Source of the DNA: Phascolomyces articulosus
Taxonomy: Eukaryota > Mucoromycota > Mucoromycetes > Mucorales > Lichtheimiaceae
DNA length: 64,000 nucleotides
Assembly: GCA_025677815.1 (NCBI GenBank)
Contig: JAIXMP010000008.1
Span: forward strand, 992,001 to 1,056,000
Reading direction: 5' to 3'
Part shown: positions 12,248-23,655 of the stretch, one piece after another
How the letters are laid out: every line of letters starts with the position of its first letter
Position numbering within the stretch: the first letter of the stretch is position 1
Made by a program: the position numbers and the translations under genes
The notes under the pieces: generated by a model
Told to the model about the DNA's origin: nothing
Databases searched by the model: none
Seen by the model: the letters and a program-made list of their open reading frames with translations, nothing else

Positions 12248-13003
12248 TGTTGATAGATGACAAAAAAGAGGAGGATGTGTGATATGAGCAGCTCAAACGT
12301 TTTTAAATTGATGCTGAGTTTATAATTTTTTAAGACAAGTCTTTGGCTGACTTGTTCAAAAAAGTTTTTTGTCGAACCTCAAGTAAAAACTTCTTTGATC
12401 AAAGGACGAACCACCAACAAGCCCTATGGGAGGGATAAAGAAATTGGAAGATATAAAGAGTTGGCTACTAATTGAACTGTACTATTGAAAATAGCGTGGT
12501 TTTTTCCTTAGAGGTGTTGTTGTCCTGAAATAACTTGAAGGTTCTTTGAAACAATAAACAAGCTTGATATTCATACAAACTGTTACTTCATCATCGTTGA
12601 TGGTTGTACTTGACTCGGATATACCAATATCAGCTCATGTAGTGTATGGTGTTAATATAATAGACAAAGTAAATTTTATAAGGGAAAGCTTAAAAATATA
12701 AAATTCACGAGCTGTTCTTATCCTTATTGGCCTATGGTTATTCAACGTTGGATAAGCATCAAGTTATGATATTAAAACAGTCAAAAAAAAAAAAACTAGA
12801 GAATTTCTAATTCACAATTATATAATATAGTATAATATAATGTAAGTTTATAAGAGGGCACATTCATGCAGGTATGAAGGTGCAATATACCTTGACAGAA
12901 ATGGTGTATAAAAGTGACAAATTTATATTCGCGAACCGCGTTTTGGTAATACGCGTAACTCTCTCCCTTTCTTTTTTTTTATTATATCACTATTACATAA
13001 ATA
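12248..13003. promoter_or_regulatory. Divergent promoter region, eS4 / Nse2
   Basis: 756 bp between divergent start codons. No coding sequence found. The Nse2-proximal 80 bp holds a tight group of cell-cycle-like boxes, listed separately. Confidence 0.55.
12928..12956 (+). promoter_or_regulatory. Cluster of MBF/E2F-like boxes upstream of Nse2
   Basis: Within 29 bp lie the palindrome TTCGCGAA (12928-12935, E2F/SCB-like), an ACCGCGTT near-match and a perfect MluI cell-cycle box ACGCGT (12951-12956), about 50-75 bp before the Nse2 ATG. In yeasts such boxes bind MBF/SBF and drive G1/S expression of DNA replication and repair genes. The motifs are seen; their use here is inferred. Confidence 0.45.
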
Positions 13004-14137
13004 ATGACTGCATCCTCTTCTAATAATATACCTGAGGAATTCACAGAAGGCAACACTGCAATTATATCATTGGATGAAGAACTCAGGAACTTTAAGTTAC
13101 AATCATTTCATTCTGAATCATTTCCTAATTATATCAATGATCTCGATAATGCAGCAATGCCTATACAAAAAGCCTTTGGATTTGTACTCGATTCTGCCTT
13201 GGAATTAGAACGATCGAAACAACATGACGAAGTACATAAATGAATAAACAAAAATTCATTATTATACATGGAAAGAAAGATATTTCTTTTTATTTATATT
13301 AATGAACATAATTTATATTTAGGTTGAAATACTTCGTGGATGCATTCCTGCTATTATTGAACTTGAACACCAAATCAATGCACAAAAAACCGTCTTGAAA
13401 GATCTTGAACAGCATATACGAAGAGAACCAATGGTAATTTTTGTTTTCAAAATATAATTGGAAGAATGTATTGAATCAACTTCAGCACAGATAAACTTAT
13501 TTTTAACTTTAGAATGATATTGTTGGTGCATATCAAAAGCAAATGACTCGAGAAAACGCAAAATGGCAACTACTTTCAGATAAGAAAAAATATAAAAAGC
13601 ATCCTTTCTATACAGAGTTTCGAAACGATGTATGGGCTGAAAATCATGGAGATGAACCAGTACCAGATAGTGATGATAATGATGAAGATGAAGATCTTGT
13701 CGTTGGTCACATCAGACAATCAACCACTTGTCCTATTACACAGACATATCTTGAAAATCCAGTGACAAGGTAGGATGGAGAATACATAAAAGTGTTGTCA
13801 ATGAGATAAATGGACTGAATTTAACTTGATGCTCTTTTCATTTAGTCGTATCTGCAAACATACATTTTCGAAACATGCTATTTATGAGTTGATCAGAAAG
13901 AACCGAGGTCGGATTCCATGTCCAAATGCTGGTTGTGGGCAGACGATTACTACACAAATTTTACAGGATGACTTTTTAGCTGAACGACGTGTAGCAAGAT
14001 TACGAGCTACTGAAGCATCTCAACAACAAACTCAAGATGTATGTTTTTTTTTCTTTTTGGATAATTGAGAGGTTTATATAAATACAACAACATAGAATGA
14101 TGGTGATGATGACATGATAGAATTACAATGTTTTTAA
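13004..14137 (+). CDS. nse2: Nse2/Mms21-like SP-RING E3 SUMO ligase of the Smc5/6 complex
   Basis: Five exons, 13004-13231, 13323-13433, 13513-13769, 13846-14038 and 14096-14137, give 276 residues. The N-terminal half is helical and binds Smc5 in the family. The C-terminal half carries an SP-RING: TTCPITQTYLENPV followed by ICKHTFSKHAIYELI and CPNAGCGQTI. Visible zinc ligands are C186, C202, H204, C224 and C229, with the usual C-x-H and C-x4-C spacing. The protein would attach SUMO to Smc5/6 and partner proteins in DNA repair and at stalled forks, in the nucleus. An acidic linker (about residues 163-174) separates the halves. It ends with a short acidic tail on a tiny last exon. Confidence 0.9.
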
Positions 14138-14316
14138 CGGTTGCTTTTTATGTATAATATTTATAGTTCTATAACGTCGAGTAAAAAAAAATTGGATCGG
14201 GACATGATGTTATGGGGATTAATTCATTAATAAAAGCGTGCTTTGGATGTACATGACATAAGACCTAGTATATATACATTTATATTTTATATTAGTTTGC
14301 ATAATGCTTTTTTCCC

Positions 14317-15120
14317 CTAGAGATCAGCCATTTTATTCTTCCACTTACCCATAGCTCTAGCTCGCTTGATAGCTTTGGCAAGTTTACGTTGGTTTTTGGC
14401 GCTTACGCCTATATATTCCGTAATATTAAATCACTGTTTTAATAAATCATTATAAAATATATATGATCCTTTTACACCCATATTCTATAGTTTACCAGTT
14501 TGTTCTCGTGGCAAAATCTTGCCCATATCTGATACAAAGTAGGACAATAATCTGACATTCTTATATTCGTTCAACGGATCCAAATCCAATACTTCAAATG
14601 GATCTTCAGTTGGTGTGTTGGGTCGACCGCGTCGTTGACGCATACGTTCTTGATAGCGTGCGTCGTTCAAATCTTCAGGATGGTATAAGTCACCAATTTT
14701 ATGGATTTTTTGATAGGAACGTGCTGCGTCTGAAGTCTGTTTTGCTTTATCCTCTAAAAATAATATCAAAACAGTCTGTGTAAATAAACGATATACAACA
14801 AATAAAACACGTCCATTCATTTTCAGTTGTATAACATACTTGACATATGTTCTTCCAATAATCGTAATGTGGCAGTTTGGACTATAATAAATTGAACGAT
14901 TCATATCATTAATGAATGTTTTTGTTTTGTTTTAAAGAGCTTTTGCTATTCCATAAATTCTACGACGTTTTTTTTTGTAGCTGTTGGCATAAATGGACGT
15001 ACTTTCTTCTTCACCAGCTGATTTTGGAGCAGCAGCTGTTGCCAAGGAACGCTTTGCGGCAGATAATGCAGCAGTAGCTACGTGTAATCGTGGAAGTCGA
15101 CAAATAGTTTGAGGAAGCAT
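14317..15120 (-). CDS. RSM18: Mitochondrial ribosomal protein bS18m
   Basis: Four exons, 15120-15003, 14881-14840, 14753-14496 and 14408-14317, give 169 residues. An Arg/Ser/Ala-rich presequence (RLPRLHVATAALSAAKRS) precedes a helical linker. The C-terminal half is the S18 core: VRLLSYFVSDMGKILPREQT and GVSAKNQRKLAKAIKRARAM, the part that binds the platform of the small mitoribosomal subunit. The third and fourth exons are certain. The 14-residue second exon (QTATLRLLEEHMS) fits phase and splice sites. The first donor is less sure: I chose GTACGT at 15002, but a GTAGAA further downstream would also keep phase and add a basic stretch. Confidence 0.9.
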
Positions 15121-15396
15121 GGCGAAGTGGTCTTTTTTTGTATATGTGGGTACTAAAACATCAACTTATAGACAGGTTACAGGCCCCTCCTATAATGCCT
15201 TCACTCAGCTACCAATCAGAGTCGCTAAGCCACCAGCTGGTCTTATTGTTAAGGGACTCAGATTACATATATTGGCCAACAAATATATCTTCATAGCTAC
15301 CTACTTATGATATTCTTTTCAATCGAAATTTAGACCATATATATTTGGATCCAGAGGATTAAGGTAATAAAGATGGATATATAAAGAACCTGTTTA

Positions 15397-17309
15397 TTAT
15401 TTGTTCATGGGATAGTAGTAGTAAGGTAGTTGTTCTTCACCTCCCTCTTCTAAATAGTCTTCTTCATCATCCTCTAAACTATTTGCACGTATCATATCCT
15501 CATCATCTTCATCTTCATCCTCTAAAGTATTTGCACGTATCATATCCTCCTCCTCATCTTCTTCTTCTTCATCTTCTAAACTACTTCCTTGGATTATTTC
15601 CTCTTCGTCCTCCTTTTCTTCTTTTTCATTATCCAGGGCCGCTTCTTTTAATTCTTCAGCTTCTTCGAGTGCGATAGCCTTGTCAGTCATGAGTCTTGCT
15701 GCATTTACATTATAAATACGCTGAATCATAAAGATTTCATTTGTATCCTGACTCGATACAAGAAGACGGCCATAGTCATCGACAGCAATTCCAACAGGAG
15801 AAATACAACCTTCACCTACACAAGCCTGTTTGGTTTGAAAGATCACGTCTTCTTTTTTATCCCATCGAGGTTTATGTCCAAGATCATCAAATGGCAAATG
15901 AACCACACGATGACCATCGGCCTGGCCAGCATTACCACGATAAGCAACGATAGGTGTATCGGTCCAATTGCAAGGCATACCAACCGATGTTCCCATGGTT
16001 TTATCGCTGCCTACGGAGCAAAACTGGCCCATATAGAAATGAACAGCAGAAGCACTATTCATGGGAGCAATTGGCACAGCTGGTTGTCGGTTATTTTCGC
16101 TTTGTTCACAATAACTATCAAGATCAACCGTTCCATTCATAAAACTAGGGTGTCCCCATTGTCCACCTTTTCCTTTGGCTTGGGCAGTATAAGACTGGAG
16201 GTCATATTCGGTAAAACAGTATGGGAAGCCATAATTCATGTATGGGAATTCATATACGTTAATTTCTTCTGCTAATCCACCGGGTGAGATTTCTATATAG
16301 AACACGAATTAATTATATAGGTTAATTTTGGATTATTCTTCTTTTCCAATAAGGGAGAGAGTGTTTTATTCTTACCTCCACCCAAATCACTACGTTGAAA
16401 AGGTTGATAAGGAGCATCAATACCCCAAAGTCGCCCTTGAGCGTCAAATCCCATACCACCATGTACATTGGTACCATATGCAAAGATCTGAAATAATGTA
16501 TCAAGGAATGGGTATTAATACAATGATCTAACCAAGGCATATAAAATAAAAAAAATGAATCATCATTAATATTATACCTCGCCATCCGTTTCATAGTCAT
16601 ATGCATCATCAGGTACAGCATTAACATTGAATCGCTTTATAATAGCATGCTTTTCTGCAAGGACATTTTCTTCACTTGCGGACCGAGGGATATAGATATG
16701 CCCAAATGGATCAATCGCAATATCGAAATCATTTTGAGCATTAATATTGATAAGAACTAGTTCTCCGCCTTCCAATGGCGTATGTTGCCCATCAACATAA
16801 GGAAATCGCCACACAGATTGTGAACTGGCAACATAGAGCTGGCCATCATAAAGTGCTACACCATATCTGATGGGCCCATCGTCCAATTGTTCCATTAACA
16901 GTCTGGTATCCGTATTACCACATTCGTCAAGTCGAATCGAACTCAAGCCATCATTGCCTGTGACAAGAATATGATTTACTGGGTCCACAATCATCTTACG
17001 AGGGCCTTGAATATTAGTAAGGACAGTAGCCTCATAGCCATTCATGACTTCAATCTCCTGAGATGGTTGAAGTGTTGTCGCAGGTTTGCATAAGGGTTGA
17101 ACTTCAGGACGAGAAACAACAAGGGGATGTTCTGCGGATGCATCCGGCACAATAGCATCGTCAATACCCACACGCATAGCACCTTGAGCTTTCAATTTCA
17201 TTTCATCTGCTGACAATGGTATATCATCTTGTGCATTATATCCTGGAGCAGTAATGATCCCCAATAATGCTAATAGTAAAATTGATCTTTTTGTTCGAAA
17301 TTTCTTCAT
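15397..17309 (-). CDS. Secreted beta-propeller protein, L-sorbosone dehydrogenase-like
   Basis: Three exons, 17309-16578, 16487-16376 and 16292-15397, give 579 residues. A basic N terminus and hydrophobic LLLALLGIITAPG form a signal peptide. The body looks like a six-bladed propeller of the PQQ-type glucose/sorbosone dehydrogenase fold, with repeated strand signatures such as GPRKMIVDPVNHILVTGNDG, FDIAIDPFGHIYIPRSA, GGMGFDAQGRLWGIDAP, YMNYGFPYCFTEYDL and SPVGIAVDDYGRLLVSS. Enzyme activity and cofactor are inference from the family. An unusual acidic tail (about residues 510-570) holds three imperfect copies of an I-I/R-x-x-S/T-LEDE unit. It is divergent from CSN8 across a 284 bp spacer. Confidence 0.75.
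15478..15600 (-). repeat. Imperfect coding tandem repeat in the propeller protein tail
   Basis: The core TATTTGCACGTATCATATCC occurs twice on the plus strand, starting near 15480 and 15528, and a weaker third copy follows. Translated, the units read MIRANSLED, MIRANTLED and IIQGSSLED, each followed by a run of Glu/Asp. Confidence 0.8.
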
Positions 17310-17593
17310 GGTCCTCGTCGCTTTCGGAAGTTTTCAATACAAAAAAGAGAGAACAAGATAAAACGATATGGTTTTTATACTCTTTAATTCCCGAGTAAAA
17401 TAACTTGGACGTTTTGCAAATGTGCCTGTGTTGTGTGAGTTTATTCGGATGACATAAATTGATGCGTGTAAAAAAAAAGTGAGGATGGGCACACATATTT
17501 TTGCCATCCAAAAAATGCGTAGCAAGTTAAAATTAGGTTCCAGCAGCATTGATTTCTTGGTTACTTTTCCTACACCCCCTTTTTTTCACTCCA
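17310..17593. promoter_or_regulatory. Short divergent promoter, propeller protein / CSN8
   Basis: 284 bp between two divergent ATGs. It must hold the control of both genes. A pyrimidine-rich tract precedes the CSN8 start. No specific site is recognised. Confidence 0.5.
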
Positions 17594-18656
17594 ATGGATA
17601 GAATTCAAACATTCATCGAAACAAAAGACTACAAGTCATTAGTTGGAGCATGCGAGCGAATTGAGTTACAGGTATAGAATAACGAGATGGTACTGTTACC
17701 CAAATAGCAACAATAAAAGTGTTCGTGTTATCTCATGTATAAAAAATATATAGTATGCAACTGGTCCAGCCGAACAGTGGGACATTGCCGAGATCTATGC
17801 TTTGCTTCTTTTAGGTTACGTATTGGTAGACGATCTGTATGTATTATTGTAGTTTTTATTTTGTCGCGTCTTTTCTATCATTACAAAACTAAATGTTATA
17901 TGATTCGCAGCAATTCGGCACGATATCTTCGTAAGCGTATTTTGGCAGCCAGTCGACGTACTGACCAAATTGATGCTGCGTGGCGCATATGTACAACACT
18001 TTGGGAACGTCAATTTTCAAACTTTTACCAAGCACTTGATGGATTTCAATGGTCAAATTTAGCTGTTCCACTTGTTGTCAGTATCCGAGGTAGATACATA
18101 TACATATACATATTATTTTTATTAAAATATCGTGATTTTCTCACTAACATCATTCAATTCTATCAACAATAAAGAAACTATCCGAAAGCGATTACTTGAT
18201 TTAATTCGAAAAGCATATACCACTATACATAAAACCGATGCAGCTAAATATTTTGGGATGCCAGAAGATGAAGTTGTTCCTGGTAAGTTTATGACTATGT
18301 CAATAAGTGTTTATAAAGGATGGGTGGGGCTGAAAAAAAAAGGAAATGTTACTGACCTAATGAAAATAACACTAATCTATAAATAAATTCTGCATCGCGT
18401 AAATCTAGCATTAATGAATGAAGGGTGGGAATATAATGGTGAATCAGGAATATTAGCCGCATCAAAATCAGGTAAGCGTATGAAAAACATACATGCACCA
18501 TCCTTTAAACTATCCAACCATTGAAAAGAGAATAATCACGTTAATTAACTATTATGTCATGGGATATTTTGAATAGTGCCTGTTAAACAAGGGCGAGCAG
18601 ATTTGGATCAATTCTCGAAACTTGCTGATGTGCTTCTCCAATTGGAAAATCATTAG
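17594..18656 (+). CDS. csn8: COP9 signalosome subunit 8
   Basis: Six exons, 17594-17671, 17754-17836, 17911-18089, 18175-18282, 18409-18471 and 18577-18656, give 196 residues (human CSN8 is 209). The spliced protein follows the family: a helical repeat with IYALLLLGYVLVDDLNSARYLRKRI, the PCI-like segment FYQALDGFQWSNLAVPLVVSI, RKRLLDLIRKAYTTI, YFGMPEDEVV, and ALMNEGWEYN at the winged-helix end. CSN8 is the small PCI subunit of the signalosome, which removes NEDD8 from cullins and so controls cullin-RING ligases, in the nucleus and cytosol. The acceptor before exon 4 (AAAG) is weak, but phase and homology support it. F-box proteins, substrate adaptors of such ligases, lie further along the window. 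Confidence 0.88.
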
Positions 18657-19146
18657 ATTCAAGGCAAAAAAAAAAATACAACCTGCACGACAATGATTAC
18701 AGATAACCTTTTTTTAAAAAATAGTAAAAAAGGATGTACCATAAATATAACCAGAATTGTTTTGCAAAACAGAAATTTTTTGAGTAGAAAAAAACATGCT
18801 GATAAATGTCATATTTAGGAGAGAGAGAAAAAGAGACAACGGGTGTAAAGAGGGTTATTATGGATTTGGGATGAACTTTATGCTTTGCAGGTTAGACAGG
18901 ATTTAATGCTTTCTTTTACCATTACTACGGGGCATATTATCATTTGTTGAGACAAAAGACCGACCACTGATCAACTTTCAACTCCAAAAAACATTGGTAT
19001 AAAATCTCCATAATTTGGACCGAACAGCGCGCTATCACATATATAAAATATATACGAAACTTTTCATTCTTATTCTTTCTTTTTTTTCTCTCCATTTATA
19101 CTTTTTTCTTTTCTGGGAGTGAAATCGTCCTTTTTTTATTCAAAAT
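18657..19146. promoter_or_regulatory. Intergenic: promoter of MFS transporter
   Basis: 490 bp between CSN8 and the next gene on the same strand. No coding sequence. A CT-rich tract at about 19064-19120 lies just upstream of the transporter ATG. Confidence 0.5.
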
Positions 19147-20957
19147 ATGGACAATCGAGATGCAGCGGATGAGCGTACGGGATTTTTACAAAACAATGAT
19201 CATGACGTTGAAGATAATGTCACATCAATAACAACAAACAAACAAGAATCTTGGAGTGATTTGAAACCTTATATTCGACCATTGATTGCTACCAACTTTA
19301 TCTCGATTTGTTGTGGTATAAATGACGCAGCTATAGTAAGTTTGTGTTGGTAAGGAAAATATCATAAAATTTATTACTTGATCAGTTCACATTAATAACA
19401 TTCATTACGAAATCTTTTTAAAAGGGTGCAATCATTCCACGATTAAAAGATTACTATGGCATTCCGAATGAAACAGTTTCGTTATTGTTCTTGTGTAACT
19501 CTTTCGGGTACTTTTTGTCATCCATGGTATATGGATATCTTGCTCACAAGCTTGGTCAGCTGGGAACATTATATTTTGGTGCTATAAATCTATTGATTGC
19601 TTATTCGTTAATTGCGAACGGATTTCCATTTGGTGTTATGGGAGCTCTCATGGTTTTGCAGGGCACCGGTGTTGGTAAAGTATTCAAATTATTAGGCTAA
19701 AGCATTATTAATCTTTCCCTGAACCCGTGTAACCCTTTTTTTATATTTACTAAAAAAAATAACTCAGCTCTTCTTGATGCTGGCATGAATGTTTATTGCT
19801 CTAGTGTTCCCAAGGCAACTCTTATGCTTAATATCCTTCATGGTAACTAAATCATTTATTCAAATCCCTTATATATATATATATTAAGTTAGTAACTAAA
19901 ATGATTCTACAATTTAGCAATGTATGGTGTGGGTGCCATGTTAAGTCCCTTGATCAATGCTGTACTTACTAAGATGGGTGTTTCTTGGCAAGGATTGTAT
20001 GTGTTTATGGCACTTTTCTCGCTCGTCAACTTGCTTCTCATCACTGCTGGATTCCGAAATATTAAAGTGGGTCATAATGATGAGGAAGAGGAAGAACAAC
20101 ATCTTCAAAACCCTGATAGACACAAGGAAATAATGCGCGCAGCAATGCGACATCCAATGACTATTTTTGGTGCTTTATACATTCTTGTCTATGTGGGTAC
20201 AGAGGTCACTGTTGGTGGTTGGGGATTAACATTCTTACAACAAGGTCGTCATGGTGATTTTGTTGCTATGAGCAATGTGATTGCTGGTTATTGGGGAGCT
20301 CTTGCTGTGGGACGAATTATTCTTGGATATTTATGTGAAAGATATGGCGAAAAACAAATGATCACCCTGTGCACATTATTGACGGTCATTGTTCTCGCAA
20401 TACTTTGGATCGTAGCTGATGTGGTTATTGATTCTATTGGTACGTGGACTAAAAATATATATACAGATGGAAAGTTAAGAAAAAACTCTGAATAAAAACT
20501 TTAATACCGGGGAAACATTAACCAGAAAAAATGTCTAATTAATCCTTATTTAGCCATCATCTCGATCGGATTCCTGTTGGGTCCCATGTTTCCAAGCACA
20601 ATTTCTTTGGCATCTAAAATCCTCCCAAGAAATATGCATGCAACATCCATTGGATTCATGGCTGGGTAAGTTTAGACTGTTTATAAAATATATCCTAAGG
20701 AGACCATGAAAGGTAAATTGCTAACCTGAAAATAAATATGAATTATGTATAGTACTGGGGCAGGAGGTGCCGCATTATTCCCCTTCATTACAGGTCAAGT
20801 TGCTGGTAAATTTGGCATCTTATCTATGCCTGGAGTATGTTTGGTAATGGCTGTAACTATGCAAATTTTGTGGATGATTGTCCCTTCTGATAAAGATAAA
20901 CGAGCACCCACTTCTGTCAACAATCAACGCGATTACCAAGCTATAGATTCCAATTAA
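19147..20957 (+). CDS. MFS transporter, FHS/Bsc6-like
   Basis: Six exons, 19147-19335, 19425-19674, 19768-19842, 19918-20439, 20554-20665 and 20753-20957, give 450 residues with about 12 membrane segments. The first helix has NFISICCGINDAAIGAIIPR, then LKDYYGIPNETVSLLFLCNS, the arrangement seen in fucose/glucose-type (FHS) and fungal Bsc6-like major facilitators. Loop 2-3 has GYLAHKLGQLG, a relaxed form of the MFS motif A. A charged loop (HNDEEEEEQHLQNPDRHKE) separates the two halves. Proton-coupled uptake of a small solute is the family role. The substrate is not evident. The gene is convergent with the downstream methyltransferase gene. Confidence 0.85.
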
Positions 20958-21312
20958 AGATAACGTTTTTCAGGATGATTCACGTATATTTTTTTAAAAT
21001 ATAAATTTATATATAATAAAAAAAAATGCGTTATATATACATTGCTCGATAATATTTAAATCACAAGAACAAAGCTTTAATCTTGATCTACCTATACGTT
21101 GCATATGTATGATTTGTCATCATTTCATAATTATCTGTAAAAAATGTTTTGTAAAAAAAGATTACCAGGAAGGTACACATTTTATGTCTTTTATGGTAAA
21201 TTATTTTATGGGCTCTTTCTTGCTCTTTTAAATCAAAACTTATGGATAACACAATGACAATCACTAATATTGCAACTATTCTTAATAGTTTGCCAACATC
21301 CAACGAACACCA

Positions 21313-21343
<31 letters not shown>

Positions 21344-21365
21344 ATTGCTTTATTTAAATATATCA
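20958..21365. other. Convergent intergenic region
   Basis: 408 bp of 3' flanking sequence between two convergent genes. It contains a (CA)n(TA)n microsatellite at 21311-21343. No gene seen. Confidence 0.6.
21311..21343. repeat. (CA)n(TA)n compound microsatellite
   Basis: CA repeats run directly into TA repeats just beyond the stop of the methyltransferase gene. Confidence 0.9.
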
Positions 21366-22391
21366 CTATATATCCATCATATTACAAAACATCAGAGTCG
21401 TAAAAGTATCGTCCGCTGGTTTGATCAATCCTCTAGGTCGTCGATTACCAACAAACACAAATACTTGTTCTTCTTCCCCAAGCAAACCACCAGGAACCAA
21501 TATTTTTTCTTTACCCTCCACAACTTCACCCTCTCCGTCTTCCTCTTCTAGTTCAAGTTTGCGTACAGGTTCATATTCAAAATATCGACCAAAATAATCT
21601 TGCCAAAATCCAGATTCTTTTTCCAACGAGCGACATTTGTATCCAATAACGATTTTGGTTACTGGCGAGGTACAGATTTCCACCAATGTTTGTGTCAAAA
21701 TATCAAAGAGTTCCGGGAAATAGACACAATCACTAATTACAATCAGATCAATAGGACCATCTTGAAGGATAGTACTCGCATCCTTGGTATTACCCCAATG
21801 TAACCGTTCAACACGGACAGTAGCTGAGTTTTCATCCATCACTGGTTCATAATGAATTTTAACGTTATCTTGGATCAACGGTAAGATTTGTTCAAGGTCT
21901 GTAATAATAACTTCACAAGGTTTTCGTAACATTTTAGCTAGCCATATACCAACATAACCTGTACCTGCACCGAGTTCGAGAATACGATAAGGTTTTTTTG
22001 GAACTAGGTTTGGACTGTAGCGAAAATATTCAGTTGGAATAAGTGAATTTGGTTCAGCTTGGGTATCAGGGGAGAAATAAGATTGGAGGATATATGCACT
22101 ATAAAGTGAAAAGGCAGTAAAAGGATAATATATAAATTTTCTGCATAGTTTTCCCTTCTTTCTGTATTGTTTATTCAAAATATATGAATGCATAATAAAA
22201 TAAACGTACGCTTGCCAAATTTTGCCTGCTAGTCCAAACTTTTCGACATCTTGCTTTAATGTTAGATGAGATAGTTGATTTTTCCATGCAATTGGGGGAC
22301 CATCCGAGGCTATGACATTAAGACCTTCGGGTCGATTACCAATCAGGAAATCGTGGTCATCTTTCCTACAATCACCAATGGCCGGTGCCAT
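21366..22391 (-). CDS. METTL21-type (family 16) protein methyltransferase
   Basis: Two exons, 22391-22210 and 22098-21366, give 304 residues. The SAM-binding motif I is YRILELGAGTGYVGIWLA (residues 97-114). It is followed by VIITDLEQILPLIQDNV (post-I/motif II), RLHWGN, and DLIVISDCVYFPELFDILTQTL, which resembles the conserved D-C-V-Y/F block of METTL21, EEF2KMT and fungal Efm6/Nnt1 lysine methyltransferases. The intron between the exons is in frame, but removing it (GTACGT...TAG) restores a normal family alignment. The probable substrate is a lysine in a chaperone or elongation factor; which one cannot be said. An acidic insert (LELEEEDGEGEVVEGKE) lies in the C-terminal third. Confidence 0.85.
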   Translation of the reverse strand: MAPAIGDCRKDDHDFLIGNRPEGLNVIASDGPPIAWKNQLSHLTLKQDVEKFGLAGKIWQAYVYFIMHSYILNKQYRKKGKLCRKFIYYPFTAFSLYSAYILQSYFSPDTQAEPNSLIPTEYFRYSPNLVPKKPYRILELGAGTGYVGIWLAKMLRKPCEVIITDLEQILPLIQDNVKIHYEPVMDENSATVRVERLHWGNTKDASTILQDGPIDLIVISDCVYFPELFDILTQTLVEICTSPVTKIVIGYKCRSLEKESGFWQDYFGRYFEYEPVRKLELEEEDGEGEVVEGKEKILVPGGLLGEEEQVFVFVGNRRPRGLIKPADDTFTTLMFCNMMDI

Positions 22392-22507
22392 ATGAAGTGG
22401 CGTTTTTTGTTGCTTTAATACGATATAAAAAAGGAATTACATTTTTTTTATGCTTTCATGGGAAAATATTATAACTTTATTATTGAAATTCAGCATATTC
22501 ACTATAT

Positions 22508-23090
22508 TCAAAGGTTTGCACGATGGGTCAACAAGGAAGGGCCTTGAACAAGAATACAAGGACCACCTGCAATAATATCAAGGCCTGCTTCACGAGCATA
22601 ATCCAAAACAGCCTTATCCTCGGCACCGGGCTGTAACCAGATCTTTTGAATACCCAATTCCTTGGCCTTCTTGAGAACACCTAGAGTCACTTTGGGAGGA
22701 GTGATAATAGAAATTGCAGCATTGGCTGGATCATCGATTTCTTCAATGCTGGCAATAGCAGGAACCGATTCAACTGTAGCTTCTTTCTATAATAGTAAAT
22801 TATTTAGTATGGATTTGTTTAAGCACAACAATATGTTTTTGATATATTATCATAATCGAAAGAGACCGAAACTTACGTGATTGACGGGAATTACTGGCAA
22901 TTCATGAGCTTGATACCTGTTGAAATATATGTATTTAATATTACTAATATCACCAATCGCAAATTAATCAAGACAAGAATTAGCATTACCATCGCAGTAC
23001 ACGATTTCCATACTTGGAGCGATCAGTACTTGCTCCAACAACTGCAAATTGGTTGGCAGTAATGAATCTGTAAGCTGTTACTGGGTTCAT
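22508..23090 (-). CDS. YccU-like CoA-binding domain protein
   Basis: Three exons, 23090-22990, 22916-22877 and 22786-22508, give 139 residues, the usual length of bacterial YccU/YmdB-type CoA-binding proteins. The Rossmann nucleotide site is QFAVVGASTDRSKYGNRVLR (residues 14-33). Later family blocks are HELPVIPVNHKKE, ISIITPPKVTLGVLKKAKEL, IWLQPGAED and the closing AGGPCILVQGPSLL. The domain resembles the CoA-binding part of succinyl-CoA synthetase alpha, but the phosphohistidine domain is absent. No molecular role is established for stand-alone forms. The upstream half was recovered only by splicing. The next gene lies 116 bp downstream on the same strand. Confidence 0.88.
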
Positions 23091-23655
23091 GGTGAAAAAA
23101 ATAATAAATAAATATTATGGGTCGTGGGGAAGAAACTTATGCTATAATTCTTTTTTACCAAAAACGATCTATATATGGCACGGGACTAAACTTTGCCTGT
23201 GAAATTGGTTATATAAGTTTCAATACCTTACCTTACGCACCCTTTTAACATTGTTAATAGTGATGAAAACGATGATATGTGTTATTGCCACCAAAGTAAT
23301 ACAAAAGGATATTTCTTATGAGTGAACTGAGAATTATTACGCTAATTCATGGGAATACTTGATTTTAGTCTGTCATATACACCAAGGATTAATGACTTCT
23401 GTCAATTCTTATTAGTTATTTTTTGTCATCTATAAAAGATCAATTTTTCTGCTCCTACCATTTCCTTGATACCTGTCTTGTTGGAATAGTATAAATACTA
23501 TAGCAATATTTTTTTCAATTTAATGTCTTGCTTGGTATCTTCCCAGATCATCGTAAGATGGAAAAAAGCATCATTTTATTGTGTGGTAATTATATTGTAT
23601 TATGGTAATAAAGCTTTTCAAATACACACGTACAAGAGATATGCACATTAAGGGA

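Noticed and set aside
23255..23335. Possible plus-strand C/D snoRNA (GTGATGA ... CTGA, about 75 nt apart)
   Set aside because: No closing stem forms between the flanks, and no guide complementary to a remembered rRNA stretch.
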